DNA from: Chlorophyllum brunneum
Taxonomy: Eukaryota > Basidiomycota > Agaricomycetes > Agaricales > Agaricaceae
Assembly (NCBI GenBank): GCA_963576785.1
Contig: OY756144.1
Location: 1,798,001 to 1,862,000 of the forward strand
Length of the DNA: 64,000 bases
Direction: 5' to 3'
Below the pieces are notes generated by a model. It was not told the origin of the DNA and made no database searches. It worked only from the letters and a program-made list of their open reading frames with translations. Below are positions 12,117-23,652 of the stretch, piece by piece; positions within the stretch are counted from its first letter, which is position 1, and the number at the start of each line of letters is the position of its first letter. Position numbers and translations under genes: made by a program.

Positions 12117-13454
12117 ATGGCGATGCCAGAATTCAACGTCGAATCAGTCCCACCCAATCTCTTCGCAAGTCCCGACCTTACCTCTCAATTCCCTCGTCCA
12201 CCTCCTTTGGATGTCTTTCTCCAGCCGTACTTGTCTCCACATGTCGCCCATGATCTGATCGAAACCGCCGATGCTCTTGTTAATCCCCGTGGAAAGGGCA
12301 TTTATGCCACGGATGAGTCGCCTGATGTTATTCAGGCGTTGTTCGATGGTGTTCAGGTGAACGATCGCGAAGCAAGAGCATGGTCAGGGGATGAGAACAA
12401 GGAGCGCAGGAGGAAGTGGAGGGTCTTTGCATATAATGCCGTACCCAGCGGTAGGTCCCATCGCCCAAATAATATCCTCGCTCTCATTATGTTTCTTTGA
12501 TAGAGTATATCTCTGGTGTTATCTTATACCCAGAAGCCTTGATCGATTTTGGACTTGCACCCATTCTCGCAGACAAAGGCATCATCCCAGGCATACGGGC
12601 TAACGGAGAACTTATGCCCATCCCCGGCTCGCCTTTCGAATTCATAGTTGAAGGCCTTGACGGCTTACTCGAACGTCTTCAAGCTGCTCGAGCATCTGGT
12701 GCACGTTTCTCTAAATGGCGTGTTACCATCGCTTGCACGTCAAAGGAACGGGGCTTGCCCACGCAAACTTCCCTTCAGTTACAGGCTGAAACTCTGGGTC
12801 GATTCGCGGCTATCAGTCAGGAAGCAGGGTTGGTTCCAGTCGTGGAGCCTGATGTCGAGTTTTCCGAGGACGCTGATTTGGCGAGAAGCGTCGAGGTCCA
12901 CGAGAAAGTTATTACGATGATTTATGATCGCATGAGGGCATACGGCGTGCTCCTTGAAGGTTGGTCAATCACCTCATATCGTATGGGTGTAGTCTGAATA
13001 CCTTTTTTCACAGGTTCCATTATCAAACCGTCGTTCCCCCAGCCTGGTCTGAAGAATGCTGAAAGGAGTCAATGCAAGCCGGAGGACATTGCTTTTGCGA
13101 CAGCAACTGTAATTGCCCGGGCTGTGCCGACCTCTGTTCCCGGAGTCGCTTTTCTATCTGGTGACTCGGAATCATACTCTGTTGCCTAGTCTTGAGTCTT
13201 AACTTTTTCCTCCAGGCGGATTAACACCTGCCCTAGCGGCGCATTACCTTGCGGCCTTGAATGCCCTTGTGAACTCTTCCAAGGCACCTTCACCATTTGC
13301 TCGACTCCCTCCCCTGACATTCTCGTTTGGTAGAGCTTTGCAGGGTGATGCTCTTAGGGAATGGGCTAGAGGCAACGACAAGGAGGCAAAGGAACTGTTG
13401 CAGAAGTGGTCTCAAGTTTGTTGGCAATCCGCCCGTGGGGTTTTATCGAGTTGA
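12117..13454 (+). CDS. Class I (Schiff-base) fructose-bisphosphate aldolase
   Basis: Exons 12117-12450, 12504-12959, 13014-13160 and 13216-13454 encode 391 residues. Class I motifs appear in order: GKGIYATDES (Asp66, equivalent of rabbit Asp33), FSKWR (Lys182, equivalent of Lys146), VVEPDVE (Glu226), GSIIKPSFPQPG with Schiff-base Lys268 rebuilt across the 12960-13013 intron, FLSGG, and TFSFGRALQ. The enzyme cleaves fructose-1,6-bisphosphate to dihydroxyacetone phosphate and glyceraldehyde-3-phosphate in the cytosol. Two positions differ from animal aldolases: the Lys107 equivalent is Arg143 (GIRANG), and the Glu189 equivalent is Asp228. The C-terminal catalytic tyrosine tail is absent. Most fungi use the unrelated zinc-dependent class II enzyme, so this may be a second aldolase. 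It converges on PDX3, 61 bp apart. Confidence 0.9.
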
Positions 13455-13515
13455 ATATGCAAGAGCCTGTGATTGTTAAATGAGAATCCCAGCATCTATT
13501 CTACCATGATTAGGG

Positions 13516-14361
13516 TTATGGTGATAACCTGTCGATCTTCCACTCTGGATGCTCCTCAGATGAACCTTCCACTCGGAGGTATCGTATACGGTCATGCAAG
13601 CGTGATGGCTTTCCGGACCAAAATTCAACCTCACTGCAACAGACGTCAGGACTGGAAGTTTACGATTGGCCAATGACTTACTTCGGAATTACTTTCCAAC
13701 CTCCCCAGAATTCGGGGGTCGGAACCTCACCCTCCTTGTCTCCTTCATTCACTGCAAACTTTTCTTGCACCTTCTTCAAGCGATCCTCCAAAGTATGCTC
13801 CCCGATCACTGTGCTCTGTTTGCTTGCCCATGCGCCCAGTCTACTTCCGACCGGTCGGCTCTGATAATACTCGTCGCTATCCTCCCTAGAGAGTTTCTCC
13901 ACCTTCCCCACTATACGGACAGATCTATGAACTTCCCTCCAATAAAAAACGAGTGCAGCATGAGGATTGGATATGATCTCGCGGGATTTCCTGGAAGTGT
14001 AGTTGGTATAGAAAAAGAAACCACGTGCATCGGCTTGTTTGAATAGGACTATCCGCGCAGACGGGATGCCGGAAGGAGTGGCCGTCGAGAGAGACATGGC
14101 CTCAGGCTCCTGAACACCACTGTCTATGGCCTCCTGGAACCACTTTCGGAACTGTTCGATGGGAGACGGATAGACGGTGGAGGGCGACAGGTGATCCTGT
14201 GTTTCATACTGGTAGTGAGGGAGAACCTTGATTTTTTCGGGGGATGAGGAAATGACGGCGTCCATCAAGTGCAGTTTGGCGGATATGGGGGTATGAATAC
14301 AAGAGATGGGTGAACAGATATACGGGCGACGGCGGGCTGGGTGAAAGCGGGTCCTGAGCAT
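13516..14361 (-). CDS. PDX3: Pyridoxine/pyridoxamine 5'-phosphate oxidase
   Basis: Exons 14361-13682 and 13633-13516, 265 residues. The 48-nt intron restores the C-terminal block: GGWKVIPN joins [15 protein letters not shown], then the terminal WKIDRLSP, matching the family ending WxxxRLxP. Upstream, [19 protein letters not shown] and [14 protein letters not shown] are the FMN-binding segments, and [17 protein letters not shown] is the conserved loop. The enzyme oxidises PNP or PMP to pyridoxal phosphate using FMN and oxygen, the last step of vitamin B6 salvage. The first 30 residues are basic and could be a targeting extension; a later Met (MDAVISS) is an alternative start. It is divergent from the kelch gene at 279 bp. 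Confidence 0.93.
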
Positions 14362-14640
14362 GGGTGAGTGGTCGCAGGATCCGTTGAGTCAGCCATCTGA
14401 TTAACCAAAAAGAGCAGATGCTTTCAAAGCTGGCTAGCGCTGCAATTAAAGCCACTAAACAGTTAATAGATCAGCTGCTGTCTTGAGCTCTCGTCGTGAT
14501 CTCTTTCGCGGTAGTCGGCCGGAGGGCCGGTGTATTCCCGTCCGGATCAAAATTGACATTTGTTGGTGTCCTGTGCGTCTCTCCCGCGTCTTTGACCAGC
14601 TGTTCCTCCGTTTTTCTCTCTTCTTGTTTATGTCTTTCCG

Positions 14641-17600
14641 ATGCTTCATTCTATCTACGACTTGACTACCCTTTGCCGCAAAACCTCCGGAGATGTCCCC
14701 CCAAAGCTCGTGGTATGCGAACTGCCTCCGAGTTTCTGTGGGGCAGGTAGCTAACTATTCCGTTCAACAGGGTGCCTCCACCACGGTGATAGGCTCCAAG
14801 ATGTACCTTTTTGTGAGCTCCACTTCGCTACGTCCTTGAAATCTCGTTTATGCCCTTATGTTTGTCAGGGAGGACGCCTTGTTACAGAGCGGCGAATGAC
14901 ATCCGACTTGTATATGTTTGACCTGGAAACTTTCGAGTGGGAATACATCCAACCCTCTACCGAAGATAGTATTCCGCGACCTCGTTATTTTCATAGTACC
15001 GATACCTGTAAGTGCAGGTGTACAGAAGCTCTACCTACTGTTGACTTGCGTAATAGGGAACAACTATCTTGTCCTGTTCGGTGGGATGAGCAATCGGCCT
15101 GACTCACCAAATCCCGAGGACCTCTGTGTTCTCAGCGACGTTCGTTTCTTCGATCTTGAAACACGGCACTGGTTGCCGGAAGAATCGTTGAACCTGGCAC
15201 CGGAGGATCCCAACACCCCCCGTGCCCGCTATGCCCATCTATCTTCTGTGACCGCCAATCGCCTCTTCATCATCGGAGGACAAGATTTTTTCAATACCTG
15301 GCTGGACGATGTCTGCGTTTACGACCTCGCTAACAAAACTTGGGTTCAAAAGCGTGATTACCCTCGGCACTGTGGTACTTATCGCAGCGTCGCCGTTTCT
15401 TCAACTTCAACTGTCCGCGTACCCCAAGATGAGTTTCAAGCCTCCCGTGCGTTTTCAGTGCTTGGTCCTTCGGGAACCCGGTTACAGATGGACAAGACTA
15501 CGCCCTTGACAGAGGTTACCCCATCAAACACTCTCACGCACTTACCTTACACCGCCGAGCCAACTGATGAGCATCCGAGCGAGATCTTCTTATACAGCAA
15601 TTATAATGTGAGCCATTCTCGTTCCAGTCTATTCCCCCAATCTCTGATTTGAATGTAGTTTACCGACGTAAAACGCGAACTCGAAGTTTTTTCACCTCTG
15701 CCTGACGCCGACTTTACCATTGATGATCGTTCAGAGCAGATGACGGGCTCCACTCTTCCACCTGGCCTTCGCTTCCCCACGGGCGCTGTTCTTGGTACTC
15801 ATCTCATAATCGCTGGCACGTACCTCGCCCATAGTTATCAGTCGTTTTCGATCTGGGTGCTGGACCTCGTTACCATGACCTGGTCCCGCATTGACCCAGG
15901 AAAGGCAATTGAGTCCGGGTCTTGGTTTAGGGGTTGCCTGTGGGCGGAGGGCAACAAATTCCTAATTTTCGGAAACAGGAATGGAAACTTGGTAGATGAC
16001 TACAACCGTCGTTTGCTGAGTTGGGACCATGTCGCGGTGGTTGACTTGGAAGCATTTGGAATTTACCAGCCTCCTCCACTGAAGCTTGATATCCGCATGC
16101 AAGAACTCGGTCTCTCAGCCCTGGAGGAAAAATCACTGGCTGACTTCGAGATAGTTTGCGACGATGATCGAAAGATTCCGTGCTCTCGCAGAATTTTAGA
16201 GGATCGTTGGCCGTGGTTCAAACTTCAACGAACTCGTATGCTACAACGGGCCCAAGCTGCATTGAGTCGTTTACCTGCTTCTGCTATGCACGCCGAAATC
16301 CCTGCCCTTCCTGGTACGGCCAGCGTGGAAGAGAGCCAACTTGATCCGCGCCTTACGCCGCGCCAGCTTTTTTTGTCAGAGTCATGGCCAGTAACAATGG
16401 CTTTGCTACAATACTTCTACTCAATGGCCTTGATAACCCCACTACAACATGCCCCAGCGGTAATGAGTCAACTATTGGTTCTTGGAGCAACATACCAACT
16501 AGATCACCTTGTATCTCTTGTGAAGCATGCAATGCATCGGGCTTTGTCGAATTCGACATCGGTGGGTGTGTATGAAGTCGCAACTTTGTGCAGTTGCAGA
16601 AGTTTGCAGATCAGGTGAGTTTTCTCCGCTTGTTGTAAGTTTTTGAGCTCAAAGTATGTTTTATTGCAGAGCTCTCAAGACCGTGATGGTATGTGAAACT
16701 CGTGGCTCCCCAGCTAATCGGTCTGACGTATTCCTTAAAAGTCTTACACTCAGAAGAAACCCTCAAGATCATCTCGAAATGACAGGGACAGCGGAAATGA
16801 CCGGTACTCTGGGGATCCTGGTAGTCTCAATGAGGCGAATGGCAAAAACGGGGACTCCCAGGAAGACGGTGCCTACTCCTCTCGACCCAGGGGAACTTCA
16901 GATGCACGCTGGAGGGCATTAGGAGGAGGCGGAACCAACGGCACTTCGTACAGTAAGGATCTGGTGCTAATTGTCACGACTATTGCTCATCATTACTAGC
17001 GTCACGAGGTGGGAATGTTCTTCCCTCGACCTTTGCTGAGGAACACACCGAGGCTCAAAGGCCCCGTGCGAAGCTCCCTGCAACCTCAGAGACATGTCAG
17101 TCCTCGGGGTCTCCAGTGTACAAGCCCTCGTCGCCACTGTCGTTAATGAAGGAAAAACACGTGCCAGTTGAGAGGCCTAGAGCCCATCATCGGTTTAACC
17201 TATCCAAGGCTTCCGGCGAGTGGAGTTTTGCCCCATCCTCCCCAATTGCACCCGAACCCTACCACCAGAAGCCCCAACTAAACCAATCGGCACAGATGTC
17301 ACCTTCCAAAAACCGAGCAATTCTCCAGAATACTAGTGCCGGTAATCTTATGAGCCCGAAGTTGCCGTTTGCGCCTCGCACACCCTCTAAAATGACTACC
17401 ACGGCTGTTCACCATCGACCCTCCCCCATATTCACGGATCTTCCCAGTGGCAAGATCGTTGTTGGGCGCCCTCATCACACGCCTAATTCGAGTTCCTCCA
17501 GTTCACAGAGTTCTTTCTCATCATCCAGCCACAATTTAAAGACGCCCACTACTCCTTCACGCAAGAAGGGTGGAACTCCAAGGATATTCGATTCCTCACC

Positions 17601-17991
17601 TGACAACGCAAATAGTATGGATGAGGAGTTCACGATTGTATTGAACGAGGAGGAGGCGATCCACTGGACTAAACAAACATCAGACCTACGCCAACCTAGT
17701 CCCACACGCCCTAGTTGGACAGGACACCAGACTCCCAATTCCTATTCTTATCCTTCGCCTCAGTCCAAACTACGCTTGCCAACAAAGTTGCCATCTTCTC
17801 TGTTCAGATCAGCCACTCAATCACCGGCAAGTCCTACTAAACCGAATACCCGAAGGACCAAACCAGATCGGGAGCGTCCTGTTCTCAACTCAAACACTAC
17901 TCCAGTCAAACCCCCGATTTTCGGGCGCACCCAATCCCAGCGGGAGGAGAGTATTGCCGTGTATCAGGGGACTAGTCGAGTGGTTCTCTAG
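14641..17991 (+). CDS. Kelch-repeat and BTB protein, Ral2-like
   Basis: Eight exons: 14641-14712, 14771-14812, 14869-15007, 15057-15607, 15659-16614, 16670-16688, 16742-16952, 17000-17991; 993 residues. The N-terminal half has kelch blades: LYMFDLETFEWEYI, YLVLFGGMS, RLFIIGG, VCVYDLANKTW, and IWVLDLVTMTWSRID. A BTB/POZ-like segment follows at about 425-590 (SLADFEIVCDDDRKIPCSRRIL, then a helical tail). The last about 400 residues are Ser/Pro-rich and disordered. Kelch followed by BTB is the architecture of fission-yeast Ral2, which acts in Ras/pheromone signalling; that role is inferred from architecture only. Exon 6 is a 19-nt micro-exon, and its downstream acceptor is AAAAG rather than a pyrimidine-rich CAG. 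It converges on the CHFR-like gene 98 bp downstream. Confidence 0.82.
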
Positions 17992-18089
17992 GATTTTGTT
18001 TCATATCGTTCTTGACATCTGTATTGCTGGTTATACCGGTCGTCGTGTTGTATTTATCGCTATATGCTCTCCAGTACCAATGTCAATTA

Positions 18090-20017
18090 TCAGAAGAAGG
18101 CATCTATGGCGTCACGGAAATCTGGAGTCGTAGGTACAGACGTAAGAGGCTCCTCTTGAACATTCAGAACGAATGGCAGAGTCTCTGGAGCAGTGATGGG
18201 TATCGACGATGGACCGCCTCGGGGGGTTGAGGTAGGTGGGGTTTGTTGAGGACCGCTGGACGCTGAATCCGAAGGGGTTGGCATAAATATATGATTGACT
18301 GCACAAGTTAGCATCAATGAACCATTACGATTACGCGTCCTGCCACATTCACTCACACTCACGCGCGTGTCCTGGTCAATCTGATATTGGTATCTCAATC
18401 CGAAAACAATATCGCGGGTCACACACCAAGATCTTTTTGGTGGGCACATGCCTCACCATCGGGACAGTCTTTACGACTGGTAATATTCGGTTCTAGAAAC
18501 CCTTTTTGTCGTTCCCGAATCCACCATCCTTTAAGACCCCACAAAAATACCTCCGCGGAACATAGACGACAAATGCGATTACGAGGTGAATCTGGGTTGG
18601 AGTCTACTCCAGGGGCAACGCCATGGATATCACTGAATATATTAGCCTCTATGAGTGGCTGGAAACCTCTGGGTTGGGATTGGATGTGTGTGACAATCTA
18701 AGGGTGACTGTAAGACCCGTGTACATGATATACTGATCAGAACTCACTTCGCGATAGATATGCTTCGGCGGCAATCTTTGTGCTGTCAGATAATCCAGCA
18801 TGATCTCGACCTCGATGGTGTTGCTGTCAAAGCAGTCATATATATACGGACATTCGATGAGATCGCCAATGTCTGCCAAACCATGTGGCTGTTGAGCAAG
18901 GAGCTGAGCAGCAACGCAACGTCCTTGAACGTTTATGCCACAAAAGGATACCAGGCACATATCACACTTGGTGGTTGTAGGAGCGCGAAGAGCAAGTGTG
19001 ACTTCACTGGATACCTCGTATTCAGAACACTTGAACACTAACTCGATCACCCTTACCAATTACCGCAGTGCCCATGACCTGGTGGCAGTCCATCATCAAG
19101 CGGCCAAGCATGGTCGGGGTCGATGTTCGGGTCCGGTATGGGTTGAGGGCAAACCCAACCATAAGGATTTCCTAGCGAGCAATGCGGGCAGGGTTGAGCA
19201 TAATCGGTGTTTTGGTTAATATTTGGTTCTGGGGAAACCTCTCGAGGCGTAGGCAGCTAGATGAGAAAGAGATGGGCAGGATGGATGAGGCATAATAGAT
19301 AACTGGTGCTTCACGAGACTTACGCGTAGATTGCTGCCGGAATACATCTCATCAGCCTGCTGGCGTTCCCGTTCGGACCGAGCTCGATGTGGTGCCGCGC
19401 GCAGGAAGGTGTCAAGTGTGCCCTGCAATGCACGGAACGGAGTCACGATCGTTGATACACTTCGGCATGAGGGACAATTCGTTCCACCATTCTGATGATC
19501 GGGTCAGTATATGCAAGCTTTTGAACAGAGGAAGAAAGAGGTTTAACAATGACTCATATTGCCAGTGGATAGCTAGAGGTCATAATGCATGGGACTGCTG
19601 TGGTAGCATAATACTCACACGTATCCAGAGGACGCAGCAGCTGTGCGGGATGTTTTAGCCACGGAATAACATCCTCGTGCCAGCCTCGAAACGGTAGGAA
19701 CGGACGTACCTTCCACAGAAGAAATGCTGACACGGTAACACAAGTACAGGCCTGTAGACAAGGGCAGCACAACATCCACATTGCAACTCCTCCGCTAGTT
19801 CTTCTATAAAACTCTCGTTCCGCAAAAATTCTACCTTGACTAGGTTGTCTGCGTCCTCCTTTAGTCTCTTCCGGTGACTGTCGACGGTGGGGTTGTCCAA
19901 GGGGGACGACGCTCTACGCTTCAAACCCAGACTGGAGGATAGCGGGGTGGATATTGCTGTTGCAGGTGGGATAACTGTGAGTGGTGTATGGGCGGGCGAG
20001 GGGTCCGTTGAATCCAT
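18090..20017 (-). CDS. CHFR-like RING E3 ubiquitin ligase with cysteine-rich C-terminus
   Basis: Eight exons: 20017-19710, 19640-19619, 19491-19324, 19256-19057, 19006-18748, 18697-18427, 18371-18357, 18298-18090; 483 residues. The RING at about 79-120 is rebuilt over three exons: CGCC ... CQHFFCGSCC ... NCPSC. After the RING comes the CHFR cysteine-rich region: CPHCSLGNPYGWVC, then GHGHCGNC joined to LRAPTTTKCDMC, then the terminal CPDGEACAHQ ... HAREFNHI zinc-finger-like segment. CHFR delays mitotic entry by ubiquitinating mitotic kinases; the function here is inferred. No FHA domain precedes the RING, unlike animal CHFR and fungal Dma1; only about 75 Pro/Ser-rich residues are present. Exons 2 and 7 are just 22 and 15 nt. 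Confidence 0.86.
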
Positions 20018-20441
20018 GGCGAGTAAATGACTGTGACGGTGAGTTGCAGGTGTTGGAGCCAATAACCTGCAATCCACATCTCCTTCCTTTTATAGCCACG
20101 CCTAGAGTGCTGATCCACACGGCCGCTGAGACCTTGTCTTTATTTCCATTCACAAACCCAGGTCCACTATACAATTTTACAGAATAATGGCAATATGTCC
20201 GTAGAGGTCAGAAAAAACTTTGATGACTACAATAGCTACAGGAGAGCAAAAATAGATAAACGGTGGAAAATAAATCCACACACGGAGCCCCTTGGATCAC
20301 TCAAACCAAGGTTTCGGGAGACGATGGCGAGGGTAAAGAAAAGTTGGGAGGAGGAGGTAGGCAAACTCCGGCGGCATAGCAAGAATTGATCAGGCGTTCG
20401 CGCAGTCGATTGTACCGAGTCCGTTGCTCTATCGTAGCTCA
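20018..20441. other. Intergenic region between CHFR-like start and transcription-factor stop
   Basis: A 424-bp stretch holding the CHFR-like promoter and the 3' end of the Zn2Cys6 gene. A 64-codon frame on the plus strand (20195-20389) has no homology I recognise and no good start context. I see nothing else. Confidence 0.5.
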
Positions 20442-23400
20442 TCAGTATATATTGGTGGCGGAGGTCGCGCTTGACGGACCTGGGCATGGCCAGAGAGCAG
20501 AAAGACTGCAGTGACAAGGCGGGTTCAGCCGTTGCCTGAGATCGAGAAGACGGGACAATACTCACTAATCAATTGCAGGTAAAAGCGCTTTGCAAACGTC
20601 AAGGGCTACCGTCAACGTGTTGTCACATTCCCACAGGGATAGCGACCTTGAGATCTGGCCCATAAACCAGAAAACAAAGAAGGGTCGGCGCGCAAGTAGG
20701 TTATTGGCATTCCCCGTGATGGTATGCAAACCATGCATGAAACGTTCTGCGACTACAGCTTGATGCCTCACTGGAATGACGTGAGCTCGAACCACGTAGA
20801 AGGACAGGAGTACGTACACCATTCCTCAGCCTTGTGGCGGTGAAACGAGCCGTTCATATTTCTGTGCTCAGACACTGCGTTCAGCGGACAATTGTGGAGC
20901 CAACGCACTGGACTTACGTGGTAACCAGGGGTATATATCTCTGGAATTCGTAGGAAATACTCATACGAGTACTAGGAGCTCGATTAGCAAAGCCCACACA
21001 CGAGAAATGCATCAAATTCACTTGAAGATGTACTCCCGTGCTTGGTAAATGAACGCCCGCTCAATTGCACAAGTATGCTTATTCAATGCGGCGTCAAGCG
21101 CGTCTGCTTCCAACCAAGCTCGAGTGGCAAATTGTGCCTTTTCTGCATCAGACACACTCCGATCTGTCCTCATGCGAACACAGGCATGCCACAATAAGAA
21201 ACAGCGGTCTTGCAAAGCCCACACCGTATTCTTAGATGAGGTTGATAAAGCAGGTGATCCTGAAATAGATTCACCAGAGAACAGAATAGCATACTGAACG
21301 CAAAGGATGAGGTCCCGTCCGAAAGATGGGCACAATAACAACTCACATTGGCGGGATCAGCGATGAACAAATCCGGGTTGTGTGATCGATGAGCTGTGGT
21401 ATACGAGATATGGCCAGCAGCAGTAATCATGGCGCTCCAGCACAGTCGACGGATACTTTCTTTCCGAATATCATTCGCGGACCAGGAATCGTTCCATGCA
21501 GGCGTTTGGCCCCACATAGGTGCATGCTCATGCGTAGAGGGCCAATGCGTCCCCAAGGTAAGGGATTTGCACGAACAACCGATTTCGGGCGCATGCTGTC
21601 TAGGGGAGGATGAATCCGACGTGTAAAGTACATCGATGCCTTGCGTTGTCTGGCAAGTGTCGATTAATGGTTGATAACCGAACCAAGAAGTCCTATGTTG
21701 ATCCCTTACGGTTACGGCTGGAACGGTACCGGGAAGGAACATTGTCGTATTGGGGTCATCAGCATCAACCAGTGTCAACGAAAGACTGCGGATGATAGAA
21801 TCGAGCATGACCAGAGATGAAACACAACGTTCTGAAGAGTGTCGGGGATGAGCACAGACTTCAAATAAGGCCAGTAGCTAGACATAGAAATTCATGAGAT
21901 CTTTTTGTTTTCGCAAAGGCCACGAAACTCACCCAAGCCGCCTGAGCAAGAGTCTCATCCAGCCATCCAGCGTTGACACTAGCTTCTAGAGCGCCCTGAG
22001 CCTCTTCTCGGAACCGCAAAGCTCGTTCCCTGCCCGGGGAACCAATGCCTACTTCAGAACTTTGCCAAAAAGTAGACATAGCAAGAAGAGCGAGAACTAG
22101 CGAAGGTTGCATTTGTTTCCTCCTGATAGGGTCGAAGAAATTCCCAAAGAACGTAGGTATATGAAAGAACGAGAACCAATAATTAGAAGCCTTGAAAACA
22201 AACCGAAGATCTGAAGCGATGCCTTGTGCCGCAGATTCTCGCTGAGAGGGAGATAGTGAATGAAGTCGTTTCGAGTTGGGAGACATGTAGAGATATAGTA
22301 AAGAATCCCACCACATATCCCGGGCGAATGACAAGGGTGGTTGATTGACCATGTCAGGACGACCGTCCTGTCTCTCATTCCCATTCTCATCCAACTCAAT
22401 TATGTAACTGTGGCTGGCCCCCGGATGGGTTCCGCAAGGCATTACGCTCATACCTGGTAAGCTATTTTCTGGGCTGAATCGAGAAAACTGAACAATTAAA
22501 GGATCATTAGCGCTTGACCACGATGACTCTTCTCACCTACCATTCGGTTAACTCCATGTTCATCAGTGAGCCCAGTTGTATCTAATAACCCAGGACAAGG
22601 CGATAGTCCATGGCACGGACAGGTGTACGATGGAGGAATGTTGGTAGCAACCGGCGAGCAGGTGTTGTACGCTTCCAAGCTGCCCGTGTCAACCGAGGGC
22701 AAAATGGTGAGAGGTATTGGTAATACGATGGTAGTTTCCGGTGATGAAGACGATGGTGAGAGGGAAGAAGAGCCGTAGTGACCAGCGGTATTTGATCCTG
22801 GAGGAGGGGTGGTTCGAGTATGGCGGCGGCGCCTGCCCACCAATAGTGAGCCAGCGAGTTGATCTCTCACATCCCGGGCCATCCGCTGACGAGCACCAGG
22901 GGTTTTATCGGGGCCCCGACGTTTGGGAACAGTATCATAATTACATTCGTTATCGCTGGTTGTGCGACGAGCACAGTTGTGACAAACCGGCTTAGCACCA
23001 TCACAGCGTATCTTTCTCGTCCGGCTAGAAAGGTCATAAATCGCCAGTCTTTACATAGCATTAGAAGAACAACCTACCATTGCACACAAGCCACATAGAC
23101 TCTCGCTCTTGGTTTTCCCTGGGTAGTCGGAGGTTGATCCGGTGCGAGCTCGATTCGAGGCTTTTCTCGACGCTTCTTCGGTTTCTGCAGGTGATGCGCT
23201 CGCTCCTGGGTTGGAAGTGATATACTAGGGGTCGGATGTCGGGGGCCAGCCACAGAAGGTGAGATAGCAGACTCCGGCCCAGGTTGTAGGTTCGTTGGCA
23301 ATACGTCTAACCTGAGGACTGGCCCTTTTACATGCTTCAAAACAGGAAGCGTAGAACTGGCTGAGAATTGCTGACGGACTGAGCCTGGGGGGGACAACAG

Positions 23401-23652
23401 TTCTGAACCAATTGCGTCAGGTTCATCTAAACGTCGCTCGGAAATGAGGGAGTGTTCGATGTCCCTGGCCCTATGAATGCTTGAACGAGAATCGGAATGA
23501 GGATTGTGGAGTGCTGTCCCGTCATTGCCAGTGTCATTGTAGCGATGAGATTGCGAAGGAACCATAGTATGCTGGTTGGGAAGACTGCCGGGGGCAGTAC
23601 ATTGTGAGTCGGGAATAGTATCTGGCGGAAGATGAGGACGCGGTCTGGACAT
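20442..23652 (-). CDS. Zn2Cys6 fungal transcription factor
   Basis: Nine exons: 23652-23078, 23024-22537, 22468-21933, 21877-21347, 21293-21022, 20971-20918, 20861-20818, 20770-20566, 20505-20442; 922 residues. The binuclear zinc cluster at residues 189-219 is rebuilt across the first intron: ACVQC-RTRKIRC-DGAKPVC-HNC, then NEC, spacing C-2-C-6-C-6-C-2-C-9-C. A basic linker PKRRGPDKTPGARQR follows. The middle and C-terminal parts fit the fungal-specific regulatory region (ESIRRLCWSAM, AREYIFNTRM, ARRPFFVFWFMGQISRSLSLWECD). The first about 185 residues are Pro/Ser-rich and disordered. Such proteins bind CGG-type sites in the nucleus; the target genes are unknown. Exons 6 and 7 are 54 and 44 nt. 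The short terminal exon (LSALWPCPG then stop) is the least certain. Confidence 0.9.

Noticed and set aside
19007..19056. A 27-nt intron ending GTTCAAG in the CHFR-like gene
   Set aside because: The 50-nt alternative ending GTATCCAG restores HCGNC directly followed by the LALRAPTTTKC block, as in CHFR.
20195..20389. 64-codon plus-strand frame (MSVEVRKNF...)
   Set aside because: Highly charged but short, with no homology recognised and no splice partner; it lies in the 3' flank of the transcription-factor gene.
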